12,672 bases of DNA. Source: Treponema sp. (GTDB lineage: Bacteria > Spirochaetota > Spirochaetia > Treponematales > Rectinemataceae). How positions within the stretch are numbered: position 1 is the stretch's first letter; each line of letters opens with the position of its first letter. The translations under genes were made by a program, and so were the position numbers. The notes under the pieces were generated by a model. The model was not told the origin of the DNA. It made no database searches and saw only the letters and a list, made by a program, of their open reading frames with translations. Where the stretch lies: NCBI GenBank assembly GCA_017849315.1, contig JAFIHQ010000122.1, positions 1 to 12,672 on the forward strand. Reading direction: 5' to 3'. Shown in pieces: positions 6,812-12,672 of the stretch.

Positions 6812-8008
6812 TCAGTCAGAGTTGTCGGCAAGGCACAAGGCTGCATTTCGCCGGAAAGCGTCCATGGACATCCACGCCAGATTCATAGTCGTGCCGCGAA
6901 AATTCTCTCGTATTGTTTCGTTGGAAGACTCGACGAAGTAAAGAGCAGGAAGCTCAGGACCCAGACGCCCAAACTGGGTGTCAGCCTTGGGATCGGGATG
7001 GAAATATGGACAGACCTCGAGGCAGGAATCGCAGCCATAAAGCCGCGGCGGCAATGTCTTTTCTACTTCCTGCGGCAAGATTGCATCCAATCGGGCTGTC
7101 CAATGCTGGATACATAGTAACTTTTTGAAGACAACTTTGCTCTTCGCATCTTTCGACTTGGTATCTGGGCGTATGAGAGGCAATGAAAGTGCCCCTGACG
7201 GGCAGGCATCGACGCATTTTCTGCAGCTTCCACACAGGGGATAACTTCCGCGTTCGGCCAGAGCTTTCTCCAGCGTACTGCTGACATTTTTGTCGTTTAG
7301 CGTTTCCGAAGACTCCTCTTCCGTGTCCAAAGAGATTCCCGATCTGATATCGCTTCCCACCGTCCCGTTACAGATTGTGATGGGGCACAGCAACACACCC
7401 AGCACCACCGCCGACGAGTACAGTGGAGTATCCGATGCGAAAATAGTGTTTTTTCTGCGGGCGATGAGAAGTTGATTCTTGCCCTGGCTGCCCAACCCCG
7501 CCGCGAGCGCCATCGGCCTCTCCGGCAGCCCCGAGTTCGCCACCCGCTGCCACAACCGCATCGGCGGCACCGCCTCGCCGCTCGCGGCGGCCTGCCCCTC
7601 GAGTACCTTCTTTAGCCTTTGCGAGAGTTTTTTCAGTCTATCCAGGGTTTCCGCGTACCAGTTGGCCCGAGCAAAATGTGCGATCTGCACCATCGGTACA
7701 TCCGGCATCGTTGGTACACCTGCCATCGTTGGTGCACGCGGCACGCGCAAGGGCACACTGTCAGGCGCATGGAATCCCAAACAATAAGGCTGTGCCCAAG
7801 ACGGCATCTCATAAAGCCCTTCCCCGTATCTCAAGGCAACAACAATGGCACTCAGTGCCTCTTCGATGCGGTAACGTGCTCGGTTTTCGTCAGAAAGCTC
7901 GCAAATGCTTGCTAGTTTTAGAATTTCCTGGCGCGTCAAAGTACCATAACTATAGAAGCCCAACTCGTCGAGTTCATGATACAGCGTTGGCAAGTCAACG
8001 ACCAGCAT
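6812..8008 (-). CDS. queG: QueG-like epoxyqueuosine reductase (two 4Fe-4S clusters), divergent
   Basis: QueG uses cobalamin and two [4Fe-4S] clusters to reduce epoxyqueuosine in tRNA to queuosine. All eight cluster cysteines are visible: LCGSCRKCVDACPSGAL (C259, C262, C265, C269), C299 in LLCIQHW, and YGCDSCLEVCPYF (C326, C329, C333). The core motif AGLGSQGKN (170-178) corresponds to AGLGWxGKN of the family. The usual V-D-S/T-x-P-x-L-E segment just before it is replaced by VANSGLPERP (156-165), so the conserved aspartate thought to donate a proton is not at the expected place. The N-terminal half carries a Pro/Met-rich repeat insertion (about 88-107). The product is 398 residues from ATG 8006-8008, chosen because TGGAG lies 7 nt upstream; a TTG at 8077 would add a Trp/Cys-rich stretch unlike the family. 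A paralogous QueG-like reductase with another substrate remains possible. Confidence 0.85.
   Translation of the reverse strand: MLVVDLPTLYHELDELGFYSYGTLTRQEILKLASICELSDENRARYRIEEALSAIVVALRYGEGLYEMPSWAQPYCLGFHAPDSVPLRVPRAPTMAGVPTMPDVPMVQIAHFARANWYAETLDRLKKLSQRLKKVLEGQAAASGEAVPPMRLWQRVANSGLPERPMALAAGLGSQGKNQLLIARRKNTIFASDTPLYSSAVVLGVLLCPITICNGTVGSDIRSGISLDTEEESSETLNDKNVSSTLEKALAERGSYPLCGSCRKCVDACPSGALSLPLIRPDTKSKDAKSKVVFKKLLCIQHWTARLDAILPQEVEKTLPPRLYGCDSCLEVCPYFHPDPKADTQFGRLGPELPALYFVESSNETIRENFRGTTMNLAWMSMDAFRRNAALCLADNSD
7481..7600. other. sharply bounded GC-rich island inside queG
   Basis: I count 95 G/C in these 120 bp (about 79%), against about 37% in the preceding 40 bp and about 42% in the following 50 bp. 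It encodes about residues 137-176, including the altered acid motif and the conserved AGLG segment. The frame is unbroken. Confidence 0.7.
7688..7741 (-). repeat. three 18-bp in-frame repeats in queG
   Basis: Units at 7688-7705, 7706-7723 and 7724-7741; the last two share CATCGTTGGT and differ mainly at their ends, while the first is more diverged. They encode the period-6 protein pattern APTMAG-VPTMPD-VPM. They fall in a region where QueG proteins normally have no such insertion. Confidence 0.6.
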
Positions 8009-8185
8009 TAATTTTCTCCAAAATCGGCGCTTTCCAGCACTACGGCCACAGAGCCAGCACCATTGCCACAGGCACAACTGTCCTAAGCGTCAAGCCATTT
8101 CTCCCATGTTCGGTGGCCCAGCGGCGTCCCAGACAAGAACAACGCACTTGGCACCCGAGCTTTCGCGCGACAACGCGGCAAATCG

Positions 8186-8249
8186 TACTCGAGTGCCACT
8201 ATACTCGAATGCCACTACAATCGATTGTCACCACAATCGATATTAAAAC
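8186..8249. repeat. four imperfect 16-bp tandem repeats between glyA and queG
   Basis: Units are TACTCGAGTGCCACTA (8186-8201), TACTCGAATGCCACTA (8202-8217), CAATCGATTGTCACCA (8218-8233) and CAATCGATATTAAAAC (8234-8249, most diverged). The shared core is TCGA at a fixed position, usually followed by TGYCAC. Units 1 and 3 contain the perfect palindromes ACTCGAGT and CAATCGATTG. The array begins immediately after the glyA stop and is about 180 bp upstream of the queG start. The rest of the 242-bp gap (8009-8185) holds no gene or clear signal apart from the queG ribosome-binding site. Confidence 0.65.
8220..8241 (-). terminator. perfect 9-bp hairpin after glyA, terminator-like but no T-run
   Basis: ATCGATTGT (8220-8228), loop of four bases, ACAATCGAT (8233-8241): a perfect inverted repeat starting 9 nt after the glyA TAA. 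Neither strand has a following T-run, so a classical intrinsic terminator is not supported. It may mark the 3' end of the glyA mRNA by another route, or be a regulator-binding dyad for queG. Confidence 0.4.
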
Positions 8250-8250
8250 A

Positions 8251-9531
8251 TTACGGCAGGGGGAATTGCTTTGTCAGATCCAAGACAGCGCTCTTGACTC
8301 TCGCAATCGTCTTGTCGTCGCCCTTGGACTTTAGAACATCGACAATGAACCCTGCGATTATCTGCATTTCCTTTACGCCCATACCCCGTGTTGTAACCGC
8401 CGGAGTTCCGACCCTGATACCAGAAGTGACAAACGGACTCTTTGTATCGAACGGAATACCGTTTTTGTTCACAGTGATATTCGCAGCATCCAACCATTTC
8501 TCAGCGTCTCTACCGGTTATGCCGAGCGGTGTAAGGTCCACAAGCATAAGATGATTGTCAGTTCCACCCGAAACGATTCTTGCCCCCGCTTCGCTTAGAG
8601 CTTTAGCCATGACTGCAGCATTCTCCACGACGTGGTCGATGTAGACCGCAAACTCAGGTTGCAGCGCCTCCTGGAAAGCAACTGCCTTGCCAGCAATGAC
8701 GTGCATAAGTGGGCCACCTTGAATTCCTGGCATCACCATGCTGTCAATGACTTCCGACCATTTCTTGAGCTCGCCCTTGGAGGTCGTGATGCCGCGGTTA
8801 TTTTCCTTATCGGCACCAACAAAAATCATGCCACCACGGGGCCCCCGGAGCGTCTTATGCGTTGTCGTCGTCGTAAAATCTGCAATCTTGATTGGGCTCG
8901 GATGCTTGCCGACCGCCACAAGGCCTGCAATATGTGCCATATCTACCATGAGATATGCCCCAACCTCGTCTGCAATGCGCCTGAATTCGTTAAAGTCGAT
9001 AATTCGCGAATAGGCCGATGCCCCTGCAATAATCAACTTTGGCCTGTGCTCGAGCGCCAGTTGCTCAACTTGAGCGTAATCGATGGTTTCCGTATCTCTG
9101 CGCACGCCGTAGCGCACGACATTATACATCTTCCCCGAAAAAGAAACCGGAGCACCGTGCGTAAGGTGGCCGCCGTGCGCCAGGTCCATTCCCAGAATTG
9201 TATCTCCTGGATTGAGGGCAGCAAACAAGACGCCCATGTTGGCCTGGCTTCCGGAATGCGGCTGGACATTGGCATGGTCCGCGCCAAAGAGCTTTTTCGC
9301 TCTATCTCGGGCCAGATTTTCGGCAATATCGACAAATTCGCAACCGCCATAGTAGCGTTTACCTGGATAGCCTTCCGCATACTTATTCGTAAGCACCGAG
9401 CCCACTGCTTCCATTACAGCCTTGGATGTGTAGTTCTCGCTGGCGATAAGCTCGAGCTTATCACGCTGCCGTGCCTGCTCGCTCTGCATTGCTGCCCAAA
9501 GTTCAGGATCCTCTTTTTCTATATAGGACAT
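8251..9531 (-). CDS. glyA: serine hydroxymethyltransferase
   Basis: A PLP enzyme converting serine + tetrahydrofolate to glycine + 5,10-methylenetetrahydrofolate in the cytosol; the main source of one-carbon units. The 426-residue product matches the family length (E. coli 417). Clear motifs are LIASENYTSKAVMEAVGS (28-45), NKYAEGYPGKRYYGG (49-63), QPHSGSQANMGV (90-101), MVDMAHIAGLVAVG (195-208), the PLP-lysine motif TTTTTHKTLRGPRGG (Lys226), and GIQGGPLMHVIAGKAVA. No key residue appears to be missing. The ATG at 9529-9531 has a strong purine-rich ribosome-binding site (GGGGAGGAG, 9535-9543). It is monocistronic-looking: a promoter-like sequence lies upstream, and a hairpin plus tandem repeats follow the TAA before queG, 242 bp downstream. 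Confidence 0.98.
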   Translation of the reverse strand: MSYIEKEDPELWAAMQSEQARQRDKLELIASENYTSKAVMEAVGSVLTNKYAEGYPGKRYYGGCEFVDIAENLARDRAKKLFGADHANVQPHSGSQANMGVLFAALNPGDTILGMDLAHGGHLTHGAPVSFSGKMYNVVRYGVRRDTETIDYAQVEQLALEHRPKLIIAGASAYSRIIDFNEFRRIADEVGAYLMVDMAHIAGLVAVGKHPSPIKIADFTTTTTHKTLRGPRGGMIFVGADKENNRGITTSKGELKKWSEVIDSMVMPGIQGGPLMHVIAGKAVAFQEALQPEFAVYIDHVVENAAVMAKALSEAGARIVSGGTDNHLMLVDLTPLGITGRDAEKWLDAANITVNKNGIPFDTKSPFVTSGIRVGTPAVTTRGMGVKEMQIIAGFIVDVLKSKGDDKTIARVKSAVLDLTKQFPLP

Positions 9532-9571
9532 ATACTCCTCCCCACATACTGAACGGTAAATTTATGCAGCT

Positions 9572-9580
9572 TTTATAATA
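9572..9580 (-). promoter_or_regulatory. candidate glyA -10 element
   Basis: On the minus strand TATTATAAA (9572-9580) offers TATTAT (five of six) or an overlapping TATAAA as -10 box, about 41 bp upstream of the glyA ATG. The best -35 at 17-nt spacing (TGGCCG) is weak. The rest of the 213-bp gap to the next gene (9581-9744) has a short AGGCT/AGCCT hairpin at 9623-9637 and a T-run on the minus strand near 9700, and no gene. Confidence 0.4.
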
Positions 9581-9744
9581 CAGCGATTCGTGTATTTCGG
9601 CCAGAGGCGTCATGGCTTATGCAGGCTTGTACAGCCTTATTCAGTGAGGACCTGGGGTTTTGAATAGTTGCATTGGGGAGTACTGGCACATCAGAAGAAA
9701 AAAACGTTGAAAGCACATCGGGTTGTCCAGACTGTCCCAAGTTG

Positions 9745-10500
9745 TCAGTGGAGTTTTTTTGGCTTTTCTACGATATCGACTTTGATTTCTACAACGATAG
9801 GCGCACCTTCTTTGGTACTAAAACCCAATGGATAATAGAATATTCTTGCACCGACTGGCAGACTCAAAGGCTGAATAAAGGTGCGGTACGAGACGGTTCC
9901 ATTGGCTTGTTTTGCCCATATTTGCGTCTGAATCATGAGATTGACACCTTTAGAATCCTGATCCAGCGGCACAATTTGCATGATTGCTACGATTTTATCC
10001 CCAACGACTCGCACATCAAAGGGAGTCGCCATGGGGACGCTTCTGGAGAGAACACTGCTCCAAGGAATGATTTCGGTGCTCCGATCTGCACCCGCAGAAG
10101 CACTTTGTTGACTCGTCTGCGATGTGGAACCAGGCTGTTTGTTTACCGCCCCAGGTCCGATCACAGTCCCTGCTGTGCCCTGATTCGACGTGCCCTGATT
10201 CGAACTATTAGACCCGCTTGGGGACGGTTTTGCACCCGATTGTGCTGCAAATTCCTCCATCTTCTTCTGTAGAACTTGCACCATTGCAGGGGTCAGCGAA
10301 AAAGCAGAGCGTATCTGGAAGACGGCCACGGACTCATCGGTATTGGCTTGAGGAACTGCAGGAGAAGGGGTCTCGCCTACGACTTTTGTGTTGGTACCTT
10401 GCGCATAAATTCCAAGGCCATTCAGGCTGACAAGGATAAGAACAAAGGCGAAAACAGCGCTTCTTGACGCTGAAATAGGCTTAGAAACCAGATTCCGCAT
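9745..10500 (-). CDS. exported Ser/Gln-rich hypothetical protein, third gene of sigma/anti-sigma operon
   Basis: The family is not recognised. The 251-residue product has a probable Sec signal peptide: a basic start, a hydrophobic stretch at about 15-31 and cleavage likely after IYA (residue 33). A variable segment (about 87-140) is rich in Ser, Gln, Gly, Thr and includes a SNQGT duplication. The C-terminal 110 residues (about 141-251) look like a folded beta-rich domain (VRVVGDKIVAIMQIVPL; NGTVSYRTFIQPLSLPVGARIFYYPLG) ending in a lysine-rich tail. The ATG follows AAAGGG and starts 15 bp after the anti-sigma stop, so co-transcription is very likely. Position behind an anti-sigma gene suggests an envelope partner or sensor, by inference. 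The gene lies in the same frame as the anti-sigma gene, separated by a TAG and five sense codons. Confidence 0.82.
   Translation of the reverse strand: MRNLVSKPISASRSAVFAFVLILVSLNGLGIYAQGTNTKVVGETPSPAVPQANTDESVAVFQIRSAFSLTPAMVQVLQKKMEEFAAQSGAKPSPSGSNSSNQGTSNQGTAGTVIGPGAVNKQPGSTSQTSQQSASAGADRSTEIIPWSSVLSRSVPMATPFDVRVVGDKIVAIMQIVPLDQDSKGVNLMIQTQIWAKQANGTVSYRTFIQPLSLPVGARIFYYPLGFSTKEGAPIVVEIKVDIVEKPKKLH
10175..10203 (-). repeat. 15-bp tandem duplication in exported-protein gene
   Basis: GTGCCCTGATTCGA occurs at 10175-10188 and 10190-10203, a period of 15 bp. It encodes the repeated five-residue unit SNQGT inside the low-complexity linker. In-frame, so the protein is extended rather than broken. 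Confidence 0.7.
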
Positions 10501-10515
10501 TAGAACTTTCCCTTT

Positions 10516-11211
10516 CTAGGGCGTTGAAGTCTGCATAGGCGCGGCACTGCCGAAGCTTGATGTGGAAGTACCGGAAGATACAGGTGACACAACTGTTGCA
10601 GCTGCAGCTCCATCGCTGTAGGTCATGATCACCGGATCACCAATAGGCTCAAACGAAATTTCGCTGGGCATAGTTATGGTAACTCCCTGATCAGACTTTA
10701 AGGAAGACCAGTATTGATTGATTGAGTCCATAGAACCGGAACCAACTTGGATTGTCCCCGAAGCCGATGCAATTGACTGCGGTTTCTTATTGACAAGCAC
10801 TTTGCCTCCTACTACCAAACCAGCAGCAAAAATCAAAACAAGAACGCTTGCTGCAAGCACGGGCATAGAGATCCCCGCTCGACGGGAACCATTTCTGCGG
10901 GCCTTGCGTTTGTAACGAGTATCAAGATGTTCGGTAGCAAAGGTCTGGGGCAGGACCGACACTAACTTGGATTTTTCGGCATCCACAATATCAAAGCGCA
11001 AGTCAGCTTGTATGCGGGCGCGGGCCATAGCCAGTTTATGTTCTGCATCTGGAGACGTGAGCTGCTGCAAACGAGCATCGAGTTCACGAAACCCGGATAC
11101 TCGGTCGGCACATTTGGGGCACTCGACAACATGAGATTCAAGCTTTTCTTTCCAAGGGGAAGGAACTTCACCATCGACGTAGGCTGAAAGCAGTGATTCA
11201 TCTGGGCACAT
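10516..11211 (-). CDS. membrane-anchored zinc-finger anti-sigma factor
   Basis: Partner of the ECF sigma factor encoded immediately upstream. The 231-residue product starts MCPDESLLSAYVDGE and shows the zinc-binding anti-sigma pattern H27-x3-C31-x2-C34, with a further Cys2. The helical N-terminal domain would bind the sigma factor in the cytoplasm. A basic stretch (RYKRKARRNGSRR, about 99-111) precedes a single hydrophobic segment at about 116-139 (VLAASVLVLIFAAGLVVGG), followed by about 90 Ser/Ala/Thr-rich extracytoplasmic residues. The ATG at 11209-11211 has GGGAGG about 9 nt upstream, and the coding region overlaps the sigma stop by 14 bp, implying translational coupling. A longer TTG start at 11298 would lie deep inside the sigma gene and is rejected. 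The stop is TAG. A regulated-proteolysis mechanism is family knowledge, not shown here. Confidence 0.88.
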   Translation of the reverse strand: MCPDESLLSAYVDGEVPSPWKEKLESHVVECPKCADRVSGFRELDARLQQLTSPDAEHKLAMARARIQADLRFDIVDAEKSKLVSVLPQTFATEHLDTRYKRKARRNGSRRAGISMPVLAASVLVLIFAAGLVVGGKVLVNKKPQSIASASGTIQVGSGSMDSINQYWSSLKSDQGVTITMPSEISFEPIGDPVIMTYSDGAAAATVVSPVSSGTSTSSFGSAAPMQTSTP

Positions 11212-11776
11212 TGGTATCGTCCTCCCGTTCGAGCCGTTCCAAGAGTGCACTTCGAGCCCGATAAGCTCTAACCTTGACATTGCCTTCGCTAATACCAAGC
11301 ACTTTGCCTATCTCTTTATAATTCATGCCACCATATTCCTTCATTATCAAAACGACCTTAAGGCGTTCAGGTAACGAATCCAATGCTGCACGCAATTCCT
11401 CGGCCGATTCGCGCTTAAGCAGGCCCTCTTCAGCCGAAGCTTCCACACCTGCATCCGACCCAATGTCCGCCATGGATAAAGAGCCGGCCTCAACGTCTTC
11501 CACCGGTTTGCCTTCGCTGCGCCACCATTTTTCGTAGGCTTTAGCCTCGCGCGATTTGCGTTTCGCGTAGTTGATGGCCGCATTCTTTACCACCCTGATA
11601 AGCCAGTATTTGGCATCGGCGTTTGTAGGAAAATCCATATTGTTCTGGAGCATTTTCCCAAAAGCGTCGTGTACCACATCTTCCGCTGCTTCGGTGGAAT
11701 TGGTAATGCGGTAGGCAATCCGCAGGAGCATGTCGGCATTTGCTTCATAAATACTGCGAAAATCCATTTCCGGCAT
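11198..11776 (-). CDS. ECF (RpoE-type) RNA polymerase sigma factor
   Basis: A group 4 sigma factor directing RNA polymerase to stress or envelope promoters. The 192-residue product has sigma region 2 (about 6-75; FRSIYEANADMLLRIAYRI, then EAAEDVVHDAFGKML, then YWLIRVVKNAAINYAKRKSR for -10 recognition) and region 4 (about 127-183; ALDSLPERLKVVLIMKEYGG, MNYKEIGKVLGISEGNVKVR, AYRARSALLERLE, a helix-turn-helix). Regions 1 and 3 are absent, as in ECF factors. The linker (80-126) is unusually acidic. I chose ATG 11774-11776, which has GAAGGG close upstream, over a TTG four codons earlier. The 3' end overlaps the anti-sigma start by 14 bp. A palindrome overlaps its likely promoter, so autoregulation or control by a second regulator is plausible. 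Confidence 0.95.
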   Translation of the reverse strand: MPEMDFRSIYEANADMLLRIAYRITNSTEAAEDVVHDAFGKMLQNNMDFPTNADAKYWLIRVVKNAAINYAKRKSREAKAYEKWWRSEGKPVEDVEAGSLSMADIGSDAGVEASAEEGLLKRESAEELRAALDSLPERLKVVLIMKEYGGMNYKEIGKVLGISEGNVKVRAYRARSALLERLEREDDTNVPR

Positions 11777-11788
11777 GCTTCCCTTCAA

Positions 11789-11808
11789 CTTATAACAATT
11801 GTTATGAG
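11789..11808. promoter_or_regulatory. palindromic operator/promoter region of sigma operon
   Basis: ATAACAATTGTTAT (11792-11805) is a perfect 14-bp palindrome, extending to a 20-bp dyad (11789-11808) with one T:G position. It lies 15 bp upstream of the sigma start codon and overlaps a TATAAG box on the minus strand (11788-11793). A symmetric site here suggests a dimeric repressor; the AACAATTGTT core resembles MarR/OhrR-type sites, but the identity is a guess. Confidence 0.55.
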
Positions 11809-11827
11809 GCCAATGTTACGAAAAAGC

Positions 11828-12672
11828 TTAGAGCTTCTTCCAAATAGTGCCAGTCGGCGTATCTTCCAAAAGTATTCCCTTGGCCTTGAGACCGGCACGA
11901 ATGGCGTCGGCTTTTGCCCAGTCTTTGGTTTTCTTTGCCGCTGCCCGCTCTTGAATAGCACTCTCGATTTCTACAACAAATTCGGGCGGAACGCTTACTG
12001 TCTCGCGCTTGAGTTCGGAAAGCCTTAGACCAAGCACTTCATCCATGTTGTAAGCAACAGCCAAAGCTTCGCGAGGTGAAACATCAGGGTCTTTGAGCAG
12101 TTGCCATAGCTCAGCCAAGGCACGAGGCGCGTTCAAGTCTTCCGCCAGAGCGTCATCAAACCGCCCCAGGTGTTCTCTAGCCTTGTCCGATAAGGTAGAG
12201 ATGTCCAAAGCAAGCACACCCCAATGAGCGTCGTCGGGCTGTTCGAGGCCTTCCTTCTTTGCCGTTTGATCAGCTACTGCCGTTTGATCAGCTGCGTGGA
12301 GTACCTTATCCTGCAAGTCCAGGATTCTGTCGTCAAGCGCCTTCCTGGAAGCCTTGGCCTGTTCCATTCCTTCCCAAGAAAAACTGAGTTGGCTGCGATA
12401 GTGACCGCCAAGGCAGAAAAACCGGTAATCGAGAGGATCAAAACAGTGGTCGATCAGGCTTTGCAGCGTTATGAAGGTTCCTTTGGACTTAGACATCTTT
12501 CCATTGTCCAACACAAGGAATTCGGCATGCAGCCAGTCTCTGACCCAAGGCTTGCCGGTCGCGGCCTATGATTGAGCGATCTCGTTGGTATGATGCACTG
12601 GTATATGGTCTATACCGCCAGCGTGGATGCCTAAACTCTCTCCCACATACTTCATGCTCATTGCCGAACACT
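11828..12672 (-). pseudogene. cysS: cysteinyl-tRNA synthetase, C-terminal part, with in-frame amber codon (start outside window)
   Basis: CysRS charges tRNA-Cys. From the window edge the frame reads C-S-A-M-S-M-K-Y-V-G, then GIHAGGIDHIPVHHTNEIAQS, then TAG (12566-12568), then AATGKPWVRDWLHAEF, LVLDNG and KMSKSKG (KMSKS at 12485-12499). It continues as GGHYRSQLSFSWEGMEQAKASR and the usual C-terminal helical and anticodon-binding domains to TAA. Everything around the TAG aligns with CysRS in one frame, and the TAG falls where glutamate is typical (IAQSEA), so one base (GAG to TAG) explains it. The zinc-site Cys, His and Glu lie before it; KMSKS lies after it. Restart downstream could only use GTG/TTG codons and would lack the Rossmann/HIGH half. 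A six-residue duplication (ADQTAV-ADQTAK) sits in a linker. CysRS is normally essential, so sequence error, suppression or a second copy must be considered. Confidence 0.88.
12260..12293 (-). repeat. 18-bp tandem duplication in cysS
   Basis: TGCCGTTTGATCAGCT occurs at 12260-12275 and again at 12278-12293, an 18-bp period. It encodes ADQTAV-ADQTAK in a region where CysRS proteins vary in length. It keeps the frame. Confidence 0.75.

Noticed and set aside
8009..8077. Trp/Cys-rich leader-peptide-like start for queG (TTG at 8077)
   Set aside because: It is simply the in-frame upstream extension of queG with no separate stop and no ribosome-binding site; GGAG supports the ATG at 8008.
8632..9552. 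306-codon open frame antisense to glyA
   Set aside because: Length arises from the codon composition of glyA; the translated sequence has no recognisable domain and glyA on the other strand is unambiguous.
9623..9637. AGGCT/AGCCT stem between the exported-protein gene and glyA
   Set aside because: Only 5 bp with no T-run; not enough to call a terminator or operator.
11198..11211. Sigma/anti-sigma overlap as a frameshifted fusion
   Set aside because: Both products have complete domains and separate ribosome-binding sites; a 14-bp overlap is usual for translationally coupled sigma/anti-sigma pairs.
11820..11838. Possible cysS terminator (AAGCT, loop, AGCTT, T-run)
   Set aside because: The stem is mostly A/T and uses the T-run itself as one arm, and it overlaps the stop codon; too weak to call.

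Overview
This window looks like chromosomal housekeeping DNA from a bacterium of roughly 50% GC. The gene set is a GTP-type PEP carboxykinase, an EF-P/EpmA pair, a divergent QueG-like protein and a CysRS with a GIDHIPVHHTNE-type zinc/active-site region. It would fit a spirochaete of the Treponema/Spirochaeta kind, but this is recollection-based inference and nothing here proves it. No phage, transposon, CRISPR array, rRNA or tRNA gene is visible.

Layout: the 3' end of recG (1-726) is the only plus-strand gene. Everything else is on the minus strand, so transcription runs from right to left and converges on recG. From right to left the genes are: cysS (partial, interrupted by an in-frame amber codon); an ECF sigma factor, its overlapping zinc-finger anti-sigma factor and an exported Ser/Gln-rich protein (one probable operon); glyA; a queG-like double-cluster Fe-S reductase; epmA; efp; a two-domain RsmC-like methyltransferase; pckG; and a small basic hypothetical protein.

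How the genes relate: efp encodes elongation factor P with Lys32 at the loop tip, and epmA, just upstream, encodes the LysRS-like enzyme that lysylates that residue. QueG (tRNA queuosine), CysRS and perhaps the methyltransferase are also translation-linked. glyA (one-carbon supply) and pckG (PEP/oxaloacetate node) are central metabolism. The sigma/anti-sigma/exported-protein trio looks like a self-contained envelope-sensing regulon with a 14-bp perfect palindrome at its promoter.

Most unusual points: (1) cysS carries TAG in an otherwise intact frame, exactly where glutamate is expected. (2) queG contains a sharply bounded 120-bp island of about 79% GC over its substrate-site region, where the usual catalytic-acid motif is altered. 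(3) A four-unit 16-bp tandem array and a perfect hairpin lie directly after glyA. (4) In-frame 15-18-bp microduplications occur in three separate genes. (5) The methyltransferase appears to contain two Rossmann methyltransferase domains, neither with a canonical NPPF/Y motif.

No intergenic gap exceeds about 245 bp.
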